This document shows positions 26,661 to 34,607 of a DNA stretch of 64,000 nt, piece by piece. The stretch is taken from positions 1-64,000 of the forward strand of contig NZ_LACC01000003.1 of the NCBI RefSeq assembly GCF_000967965.1, given 5' to 3'. The stretch's first letter is position 1, and each line of letters begins with the position of its first letter. The notes beneath the pieces were generated by a model. That model did no database searches, was not told the DNA's origin, and saw only the letters and a program-made list of their open reading frames with translations. Origin of the DNA: Pseudomonas fluorescens. GTDB taxonomy: Bacteria; Pseudomonadota; Gammaproteobacteria; Pseudomonadales; Pseudomonadaceae. A program made the position numbers and the translations under genes.

Positions 26661-26820
26661 GGATCAAGACTCCTGTTCGAAGACACGACGAAAACCGGGC
26701 ATCTGTCGATGTCCGGTCAAAAGGCGCTGGGTAGGAAACAGGTGAGTGCGAAAACGTTTCAGCTCGGAAACGTTCTGAGGCACAGGCTCCGCAAGGGAGC
26801 ACGGGGGAACTTCGCTGCAT
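26653..26820 (-). other. 55-codon upstream reading frame ending across the SDR start
   Basis: This frame begins ATG CAG directly after CAGGTGAAGTG, the same ribosome-binding site and first two codons as dgoK. It runs 55 codons without similarity I recognise (MQRSSPVLPCGACASE...) and ends in TGA overlapping the SDR start region (ATGGCTGA). It may be a fortuitous leader left by promoter duplication, or a translated leader peptide coupled to the SDR gene. No function is claimed. Confidence 0.4.
26751..26774. promoter_or_regulatory. Tandem AAACGTT motifs in the SDR leader
   Basis: CGAAAACGTTTC and CGGAAACGTTCTG centre on AACGTT at 26753-26758 and 26769-26774, 16 bp apart. CG-centred AAACGTTT palindromes are typical of LacI-family operators, but there is no LacI-type gene in the window. 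Low-confidence call. Confidence 0.3.
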
Positions 26821-26931
26821 CACTTCACCTGTTTTGTTTTTTTAAGTGTGAGTGCATGTAACTCGTGAGGCCGACTATAAACCCGGCTCGCGATAAATCT
26901 CAATATATATATTTACATCCCATATTTTGGG
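26821..26931 (-). promoter_or_regulatory. SDR promoter (copy 2 of the duplicated dgo control region)
   Basis: On the minus strand: -35 TTGAGA (26898-26903), 18 bp, -10 TATAGT (26874-26879), then a leader ending in AAAACAGGTGAAG. Upstream of the -35 lies the AT-rich block ending, on the plus strand, in TCCCATATTTTGGGA, a perfect TCCCA/TGGGA inverted repeat. The arrangement matches the dgoK promoter at 19334-19430. It starts 2 bp after the lactonase stop codon. Confidence 0.8.
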
Positions 26932-26933
26932 AT

Positions 26934-27809
26934 TTATCCGGCAAAACGCGTGCAGTGCTTTCCAGGCACATCCACTGCAATCGACAACACAGCCCCATCC
27001 AATGGATGGCCCAGCGGACTCGCCGCGCTCGTGATGTACAGGGTTTTCAGGTCTGCACCGCCAAACACACAGCTGGTGGGGCGACTGACCGGCAGCTCGA
27101 TGATCCGATCGACCTTGCCGTCCGGGCTCAACCTGAGCAGGCAGCTGCCGTCCCAACGGGCATTCCAGATAAAACCTTCGGCATCCATCGCCGAACCGTC
27201 CGGGCCGCCACGCCAATGCGGACCAAACCAGACCTGCGGCGTATCGAGAGCACCGTCGGTACGGATGAAATGCCGATACAAGGTGCCGTCGAGGCTGTCG
27301 CCGAAATACACGCTGGTGGCGTCATCGCTCCACAGCAGCGTGTTGGGAATGCCCAGATTGCGCAGCAACGGCGTAACCCGCCCGGCGCGATCGATGCGAA
27401 ACAGTCCACCGCAACGGCGGACGATGGGCAGGTCTTCGCCGTGTTCTCCGATGTTGTTTTGCATGGTGCCGAGCCAAAGTCGGCCCTGGGCGTCGCAGCG
27501 GGCTTCGTTGGGGCGGTTGCCCGGTTGTGGATCGGCCACGCAGAGCAACGTCAGGCGCGGTTCCAGGCCAGGAGAGTCGAGGTCGAGGCGATACACCCCG
27601 CTGCTCAGTGTCACCAGCGCGTCGCCGCTTTCGCAGGGAATGAACGCCGACACGTGCTCCGGCATCTGCCAGATCTGCACGTTGGCGCCAATCAATCGCA
27701 GCGCCTGTTTACCGGCGATGTCCACCCAGTACAGGGCTTGGGTGGGCGCATCCCAGAACGGACCTTCGCCCAGTTGTGCCCGATGTCCGGTCACCGCAGT
27801 CCACGCCAT
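26934..27809 (-). CDS. SMP-30/gluconolactonase family lactonase
   Basis: A 291-residue six-bladed beta-propeller hydrolase of the SMP-30/LRE family, with the family metal ligand Glu15 in GEGPFWD and conserved NRPNEARCDAQGRLW and PNTLLWSDD segments. Predicted to open the aldonolactone made by the SDR dehydrogenase to the free acid, giving galactonate for DgoD. It follows the GntR gene by 45 bp. Confidence 0.88.
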   Translation of the reverse strand: MAWTAVTGHRAQLGEGPFWDAPTQALYWVDIAGKQALRLIGANVQIWQMPEHVSAFIPCESGDALVTLSSGVYRLDLDSPGLEPRLTLLCVADPQPGNRPNEARCDAQGRLWLGTMQNNIGEHGEDLPIVRRCGGLFRIDRAGRVTPLLRNLGIPNTLLWSDDATSVYFGDSLDGTLYRHFIRTDGALDTPQVWFGPHWRGGPDGSAMDAEGFIWNARWDGSCLLRLSPDGKVDRIIELPVSRPTSCVFGGADLKTLYITSAASPLGHPLDGAVLSIAVDVPGKHCTRFAG

Positions 27810-27854
27810 GAAACCTCCTGCATTGTTCTTGTTTTTATGTGGGGATTTTCGTTG

Positions 27855-28571
27855 TCAGCTGGCCTTTTTATCGGCCATGACTTGCGGGTAGTAGCGCTTG
27901 ATCGCCAGGTCCGCGTTATCGATCAGGGTCATGCAGGCCCAGACACCCCGGGCGGTATCACGGGCCGCGATAGCCTCGGCCAGGTCCCGGTGAATCGGCA
28001 AGGTGCGACGCAGTTCATCCGGGTCGGCGGCGGACACTTCAAAGGCCACCGCCAACAACGCGCCGAGAGCGGGAACCATTTGTTCGATGAATTGATTGTG
28101 GCTGGCAGCGAGAATGCACTCGTGGAAGAGCTGGTCGGCACGGTTGTAATCGATGCCGCTGTCCACCGCCCGTTCCAGCGCGTTGCAGGCCAACAGGATC
28201 GCATTTACCTGTTCGCCGGTTGCGCGCTCGCAGGCCCAGCGCACGGCCATCGGTTCGATGGTACGGCGCAGGTCGAGCAGATCGTCGACGAAGTTTTCCG
28301 GCAAGCCGCTGCGTGACAACCAGCCGACGACTTGTGGATCGAAGAGGTTCCAGCGCCGCACCGGCAACACCCGCGTGCCGACTTTCGGCCCGACCTCTAG
28401 CATGCCTTTGGCAACCAGGGTCTTGATGGCTTCACGGATGACCGTGCGGCTTACACCAAGCTGTTCGCCTAGGTCGGCTTCGACCTTGAGTGACTCACCC
28501 GGCTTGACCTGCCCCGTGGCGAGCCAGCAACCCAGCCAGTCAACCGTCGATGCATGAAAGCTGCTGGACAT
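27855..28571 (-). CDS. GntR family regulator, FadR/FCD subfamily
   Basis: A 238-residue regulator with an N-terminal winged helix (about 20-90; LGEQLGVSRTVIREAIKTLVAKGMLEV) and a C-terminal all-helical FCD ligand domain. These usually bind sugar acids or other organic acids. It is the first gene of the lactonase unit and a likely controller of lactonase, SDR and araFGH. The ATG at 28571 has GAGG 5 nt upstream; a GTG at 28577 is also in frame but lacks room for a ribosome site. Confidence 0.88.
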   Translation of the reverse strand: MSSSFHASTVDWLGCWLATGQVKPGESLKVEADLGEQLGVSRTVIREAIKTLVAKGMLEVGPKVGTRVLPVRRWNLFDPQVVGWLSRSGLPENFVDDLLDLRRTIEPMAVRWACERATGEQVNAILLACNALERAVDSGIDYNRADQLFHECILAASHNQFIEQMVPALGALLAVAFEVSAADPDELRRTLPIHRDLAEAIAARDTARGVWACMTLIDNADLAIKRYYPQVMADKKAS

Positions 28572-28608
28572 GGACACCTCAAAGCCGTTCGCATTGGAGG
28601 CCCACGCT

Positions 28609-28630
28609 AATCATCATATGATTGGAAGTC
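28609..28630. promoter_or_regulatory. Candidate autoregulatory operator of the GntR gene
   Basis: Perfect 10-bp palindrome ATCATATGAT (28613-28622) followed by TGGAAGTC, 42 bp upstream of the GntR start codon. The CATATGATTGGA stretch resembles the site upstream of araF. Confidence 0.45.
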
Positions 28631-28673
28631 AATTTGATTCTTTGGGGAAAATCAGAAATCCAATGTGGGGGTG

Positions 28674-29234
28674 TCAGGGTTCGAGGCCGATGGGGAAAAA
28701 CTCGCCGCCACTCCATACACCGAGCCAGCGCTGGCCGTCGATCTCGCGACTCACCGCCAGCTCCACCAATTGATAGAACACGTTGCGATGGATCAAGGCT
28801 TCAAGATTGCTGCGCACATGCACGTAAGGGGCTGGCTCCTGCGTTACCGGGTCGATGATCACGCGCACCGGATGATCGGCGCCGGCCTCGGTGGCTTCAT
28901 CGACGTTGGTGGTAAAGCGCAACAGCTGCGCCTCGCCCTCACCTTCCACGTCCACTGCAATCGCCACGAACGGCGCATCGTCGACCTTGATGCCGACCTT
29001 TTCCACCGGAGTGATCAGGAAATAATCATCGCCGTCGCGGCGAATGATGGTGGAGAACAGTTTGACCATCGGTTTGCGCCCGATCGGCGTGCCCAGGTAA
29101 AACCATGTGCCGTCGCGGGCGATGCGCATGTCGATGTCGCCGCAGAAATCCGGATTCCACAGGTGCACCGGCGGCAAGCCTTTGGTCTTGGGGATTTGCC
29201 CCAGCAGGTCGTTGGCTTTTTGCGGGCCACTCAT
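28674..29234 (-). CDS. DUF1285 domain-containing protein
   Basis: A 186-residue soluble protein of the DUF1285 family with conserved LPPVHLWNPDFCGDIDMRIARDGTWFYLGTPIGR near the N-terminus. Function unknown. The ATG at 29234 has AAGGAGAA upstream and gives the family-typical start. It lies 16 bp downstream of the DUF4823 lipoprotein gene and probably shares its transcript. Confidence 0.85.
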   Translation of the reverse strand: MSGPQKANDLLGQIPKTKGLPPVHLWNPDFCGDIDMRIARDGTWFYLGTPIGRKPMVKLFSTIIRRDGDDYFLITPVEKVGIKVDDAPFVAIAVDVEGEGEAQLLRFTTNVDEATEAGADHPVRVIIDPVTQEPAPYVHVRSNLEALIHRNVFYQLVELAVSREIDGQRWLGVWSGGEFFPIGLEP

Positions 29235-29250
29235 GGCGTTCTCCTTGGCA

Positions 29251-29859
29251 TTACTGGTCGCTGAGGCCCAGCAGGCTGCGCGCATATTGTTCCAGCGGCG
29301 GGCCCATCAGGTCTTCGGGTTTTTTATCGTGGAACGTCAGTAAACCGCCACGACTCTTGATGGTTGCAGTATCAATCAAATACTGGGTGCTGGTCTCGAT
29401 CAACATGATCTGAATCATACCGCTGTCGATGCCGAGACGATCCAGGGCTTCCTGGTCCAGCCACTCGTCCGAGTTGCCGATACGGTCGTCGGATTTGGCA
29501 AACCGGGTGTAGAGCAGATAGTGCGCACCGGCGGCACGGGCGTCGCCCATGGCCTGGTCGAGGCCTTCCGGCGTACGGGCACGGCGGACCATCGGGAAGT
29601 ATTCGACGAAGCCATCGAACGCAACTTCGGCAATCACGTTGGGCCGCGGGTAAACGTCGCTGCCTGGCGGCATGAAAGCGCCCTGGGCGATGTAGACGAA
29701 CGAGTCCGGCTGAATGCGCAGGTTGTTTGCGCGACGGCTATCACTGTGGTCGAGTAACCCCGCATCGCTCATATGGTAACGAGTCCCTTCGGCCATATCG
29801 CTGACGTTCATGCAGCCACCAAGTGCCAAAACGGCCAGCAGCAAAACCAGGCTACGCAT
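29251..29859 (-). CDS. DUF4823 domain lipoprotein
   Basis: A 202-residue predicted lipoprotein: MRSLVLLLAVLALGGC places the lipid-bearing Cys at 16. The body matches the DUF4823 family found in pseudomonads. No enzyme motif. Upstream gene of the pair with DUF1285; AGGAT precedes the ATG. Probably outer-membrane anchored; function unknown. Confidence 0.82.
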   Translation of the reverse strand: MRSLVLLLAVLALGGCMNVSDMAEGTRYHMSDAGLLDHSDSRRANNLRIQPDSFVYIAQGAFMPPGSDVYPRPNVIAEVAFDGFVEYFPMVRRARTPEGLDQAMGDARAAGAHYLLYTRFAKSDDRIGNSDEWLDQEALDRLGIDSGMIQIMLIETSTQYLIDTATIKSRGGLLTFHDKKPEDLMGPPLEQYARSLLGLSDQ

Positions 29860-29955
29860 CCTATCCTCCAGAGGCCGGTGTCGGAAAACCGGCGAATGGC
29901 CGTAGGATGCAGCTTCCGCGCCAGCTCAAGTTGCGCTTTGCCTGATCAAACGCAA

Positions 29956-30020
29956 TCGCGGGCAAGCCACGCTCCCACAGGGTTTGGCGTAAACCCTGTG
30001 GGAGCGTGGCTTGCCCGCGA
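29956..30020. repeat. Perfect 30-bp inverted REP pair
   Basis: Arms 29956-29985 and 29991-30020 are perfectly complementary over 30 bp with a 5-nt loop. The core GCAAGCCACGCTCCCACAGG is a REP variant. It lies 10 bp after the moaA stop and may form a very stable mRNA 3' stem. No T-tract, so not a standard terminator. Confidence 0.92.
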
Positions 30021-30030
30021 TGAGGCCAGT

Positions 30031-31005
30031 TCAACCGCCGATAATTTTCATGACAGTCGCGCCACCGGAGAACGCCACTTCCTGCTTGTCCCCCAAGGCT
30101 TTCACCAGCAGTCGCTGCAAGGCTGGCAGCGCCTGATGGCGCGGCTTGTCCAGCAGGTCGCCGATGTAATGGCGATTGCTCGACGACAGGCAGCCATGCA
30201 GCCACCCGGTAGAGGACAAACGAAGGCGCGAGCAGGTACGGCAGAACGGCACACTTTCGTTGGCGATCACGCCGAAATGGCCTTGCCCCGGAATTTCATA
30301 GCGCACCGCTGTCGCATCGACGGGGGCGTCGGCTTGCAGATACTCGTAGCGCTCGCCGATCAGGCTCAGCAATTGCTGGAGGCTGACGAACTGTTGCAGA
30401 AAGGCATTGGAATCGTTGGCCAGGTGGCCCATGCGCATCAGCTCGATGAAACGCAGTTCATAACCGCGCTCCAGGCAGTAGTCGAGCAGCGGCATCACCT
30501 GATCAAGGTTCTGGCCGCGCAGCGGCACCATGTTGACCTTGATCTTCATGCCGGCCGCACTGGCCTCGTTCATGCCATTGAGCACGGTGGCCAGGTCGCC
30601 GCCCCGGGCAATGCCGCGGAACGCACTGGCGTCCAGGGTATCGAGGGAAACGTTGAGGCGCCGAATGCCCGCGTTCACCAGCAGCGGCAGTTTCTTCGCC
30701 AGCAACTGACCATTGGTGGTCAGGCTGATGTCTTCCAGGCCCATCTGACCGACCGCTGTCATGAACGCTTCGAGTTTCGGGCTGACCAGCGGCTCGCCGC
30801 CGGTAATGCGCAGACGCTCGATGCCCGCCGCTTCAATCAGGTAAGCCACGCCGCGCGCCATGGCTTCGGCCGACAATTCATCCTGCGCAGCCACCAGCCG
30901 CTTGCCATTGGGCACGCAGTAGGTACAGGCGTAATTGCAGGCTGAGGTCAGACTGATTCGCAAGTTGCGAAAACGCCTGCCTTGACGATCAACGATCATG
31001 GTCAC
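30031..31005 (-). CDS. moaA: GTP 3',8-cyclase MoaA
   Basis: A 324-residue radical SAM enzyme catalysing the first step of molybdopterin synthesis. The SAM cluster cysteines are C23, C27 and C30 (CNYACTYC). The C-terminal cluster is CRTC with a further Cys 14 residues on (LHGC), and the protein ends in Gly-Gly as MoaA does. It is not beside other moa genes. Pseudomonads often carry two moaA copies, and this may be the unlinked one. GGAG precedes the ATG. Confidence 0.92.
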   Translation of the reverse strand: MTMIVDRQGRRFRNLRISLTSACNYACTYCVPNGKRLVAAQDELSAEAMARGVAYLIEAAGIERLRITGGEPLVSPKLEAFMTAVGQMGLEDISLTTNGQLLAKKLPLLVNAGIRRLNVSLDTLDASAFRGIARGGDLATVLNGMNEASAAGMKIKVNMVPLRGQNLDQVMPLLDYCLERGYELRFIELMRMGHLANDSNAFLQQFVSLQQLLSLIGERYEYLQADAPVDATAVRYEIPGQGHFGVIANESVPFCRTCSRLRLSSTGWLHGCLSSSNRHYIGDLLDKPRHQALPALQRLLVKALGDKQEVAFSGGATVMKIIGG

Positions 31006-31028
31006 TCCGGCGGAAGAATATCGGGCCG

Positions 31029-31058
31029 CTAAAACTTGACTCAGAAATCAAGTTTTAG
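31029..31058. promoter_or_regulatory. 11-bp perfect inverted repeat upstream of moaA
   Basis: CTAAAACTTGA and its complement with an 8-nt spacer, 24-53 bp upstream of the moaA start codon. There is no T run, so it is probably an operator or a leader hairpin. Too short for a molybdenum-cofactor riboswitch. Confidence 0.6.
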
Positions 31059-31136
31059 CAAGTCCTCTACCTGAGTATATTCCTGCGGTACTGCGCCAAG
31101 TAGCGAAATCATGGCGCAATAAGGCAACTGAATGGC

Positions 31137-31775
31137 TCAGCTGCCGGAAGTGTCGGTGTCGCGCTTGCGCTTGTTGCCCATGCGCACGCCAATATCCATC
31201 AGGAACTGGAAGAAACCTTCCTGATCTTCCAGCACATTGCTCCAGAACGGCGAGTGATACAGCGCGACGGCACCGTGCACCAGCGCCCAGGATGCGCAGT
31301 AATGGAAGTAAGGTGGCACGTCTTCCAGCTTGCCTTCGCTGATCCGGCCCTTGATCAGCAGGGTCAGGCGTTCGAAGTTCGAGGCACGGATCTTGTGCAG
31401 CTCCTCGATCATCTCCGGTACCTGGTTGCCCTTGACCACTTTCTCTTCAAGGCGGTCGAACAGGCGATAGCGTTGAGGATCGCGCATGCGGAATTCGAAA
31501 TAGGCACGGGACAGGGCTTCCTTGTCCTTGTCGACGTCGGCGGAGTGCAACAGCTCGTTCAAATCGCGCTCGTAGTCGAGCATCAGGCGCAGATAGATTT
31601 CCGCCTTGGATTTGAAGTGCTTGTAGATCGTGCCTTTGCCGATACCGACGGCATCAGCAATCATCTCGACGGTGACACTGTCTTCACCTTGTTCGAGGAA
31701 CAGCTTGAGCGCGGTATCGAGAATTTCCTGCTCGCGGCGACGGAATTCACGGACCTTACGAGGTTCTTTATGCAT
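31137..31775 (-). CDS. TetR family transcriptional regulator
   Basis: A 212-residue regulator with an N-terminal TetR helix-turn-helix (SVTVEMIADAVGIGKGTIYKHFKSKAEIY, about residues 30-60) and a C-terminal ligand domain. It is conserved in pseudomonads at this place beside the tatD/fab operon. The ATG at 31775 (MHKEPRKVREF) is chosen; a TTG at 31799 would add 8 residues and neither has a strong ribosome site. Target unknown; it is not PsrA. Confidence 0.87.
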   Translation of the reverse strand: MHKEPRKVREFRRREQEILDTALKLFLEQGEDSVTVEMIADAVGIGKGTIYKHFKSKAEIYLRLMLDYERDLNELLHSADVDKDKEALSRAYFEFRMRDPQRYRLFDRLEEKVVKGNQVPEMIEELHKIRASNFERLTLLIKGRISEGKLEDVPPYFHYCASWALVHGAVALYHSPFWSNVLEDQEGFFQFLMDIGVRMGNKRKRDTDTSGS

Positions 31776-31991
31776 AAGAAAAGGTCTGTCGGGGGTCAAA
31801 ATTCGAAGCCGCGTATTATGCCTAACTTACGCAAAAATGCACGGATCATCCGACCATATCTGCGCTTTCTGGTCATTCCGCGTACGTTTACAGGGTGATG
31901 AGAACTCTTCCGAAGCGCACGTATTCCAAATTTGTTTAAAAACCCTGGCCGCTAAACTGGACGAGGCGCAATCCTGATCAATACTTGAACT

Positions 31992-32109
31992 GTCGGCGGG
32001 GCATCTCCCCCAAGTGTCACGCCGATATTGGTACCAACGGACCGTGTGCCATTGTTTTACTCCTAATGGTCTTAACCCGGATTCACCCCCCAGAACCCGG
32101 GTTTTTTTT
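31992..32109 (+). ncRNA. rgsA: RgsA (P16) small RNA
   Basis: An RNA of about 118 nt is inferred from position and signals. It lies between the tatD and TetR genes, the known place of the RpoS-dependent sRNA RgsA in pseudomonads. It ends in a plus-strand terminator (AACCCGG/CCGGGTT then eight T, 32076-32109) that no plus-strand protein gene needs. A -10-like AATACT lies at 31980-31985. A GCGGGGCATCTCCCCC hairpin lies near the 5' end. The exact 5' end is an estimate and I could not align it to a reference. Confidence 0.7.
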
Positions 32110-32118
32110 GCCTGCGAT

Positions 32119-32904
32119 TTAACCTTTTACATGTGCCAGCGGGAACAGCCGCTTGAAATTCGCCGTAGTTTGCTCGGCAAATCGCTCGTAGGACTCACCA
32201 CGCAACATTGCCAGAAATTCCGCAACTTCACGCACGTACTGCGGCAGGTTTGGCTTGCCGCGATAGGGAATCGGTGCCAGATACGGCGAGTCGGTTTCCA
32301 CCAGCAACCGGTCGGCCGGTACCTTGCTGGCCACATCGCGCAACGCGTCGGCATTGCGGAAAGTGACAATCCCGGACAGGGAAATGTAATAGCCCATGTC
32401 CAGCGCGGCCTTCGCCATCTCCCAGTCTTCGGTAAAGCAATGCAGCACCCCCGCCTGGGGCAGCGCCGCCTCACGCAGCAAGTCCAGGGTATCGGCGCGG
32501 GCGCCACGGGTATGGATGATCACCGGCTTGCCGGTCTGTTGCGCCGCTTGCAGGTGCAGGCGGAAGGACTCCTGCTGCAACTCTGCCGCTTCCGGCTCGT
32601 AGTGATAGTCCAGACCTGTTTCGCCAATCGCCACCACACGCGGGTGATTGAGCTCCCGCAACAGCCAGTCCAGCGCTGGCGCGGCGCCCGGCTGCACATC
32701 CAGAGGGTGCACGCCCACCGAGCAGTCGACGTCGTCATAACGTTCGGCCAGGGCTTTGACGTCGGCCGCGTTGTCCGCGCTGACACCGATACACAGAAAG
32801 TGCCCTACCCCGCGCTGCCGGGCCGCATCAAGGGCTGCATCCAGGGAGCCGTCGTGGACAGTCAGGTCGAGGCGATCAAGGTGACAATGGGAATCTACGA
32901 GCAT
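32119..32904 (-). CDS. tatD: TatD family metal-dependent hydrolase
   Basis: A 261-residue TIM-barrel hydrolase with metal ligands in DSHCHLD near the N-terminus, GETGLDYHY, HTRGA, HCFTED and VETDSPYLAP. Family members are 3'-5' DNases. The ATG at 32904 has no clear ribosome-binding site, which suggests it was once coupled to an upstream gene. It is the last gene of the long fab/envelope operon. Confidence 0.93.
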   Translation of the reverse strand: MLVDSHCHLDRLDLTVHDGSLDAALDAARQRGVGHFLCIGVSADNAADVKALAERYDDVDCSVGVHPLDVQPGAAPALDWLLRELNHPRVVAIGETGLDYHYEPEAAELQQESFRLHLQAAQQTGKPVIIHTRGARADTLDLLREAALPQAGVLHCFTEDWEMAKAALDMGYYISLSGIVTFRNADALRDVASKVPADRLLVETDSPYLAPIPYRGKPNLPQYVREVAEFLAMLRGESYERFAEQTTANFKRLFPLAHVKG

Positions 32905-32926
32905 AAAGGGCTGCAACTTGTATCGA

Positions 32927-32965
32927 ATGGGTGGGACGGTCGGATGTTCTGATACTCAGAGTCTA
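32927..32965 (-). pseudogene. Possible 3' remnant of pilZ
   Basis: In the 72-bp gap between holB and tatD one minus-strand frame reads Ser-Asp-Arg-Pro-Thr-His (32927-32944) after a TAG at 32963-32965. PilZ of P. aeruginosa, which normally sits exactly here, ends in SDRPTHTM as I recall it. This suggests that pilZ was deleted, leaving only its last codons. A short chance match cannot be excluded. Confidence 0.45.
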
Positions 32966-32976
32966 GGCGCAGACAG

Positions 32977-34597
<1,621 letters not shown>

Positions 34598-34607
34598 TTA
34601 ATCAGAG

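Noticed and set aside
31006..31136. Molybdenum-cofactor riboswitch upstream of moaA
   Set aside because: The gap is only 131 bp and contains a simple inverted repeat; I cannot find the multi-helix Moco motif.
32076..32109. Hairpin as terminator of the tatD operon
   Set aside because: The T run is on the plus strand only; on the minus strand it is preceded by T residues but not followed by them.
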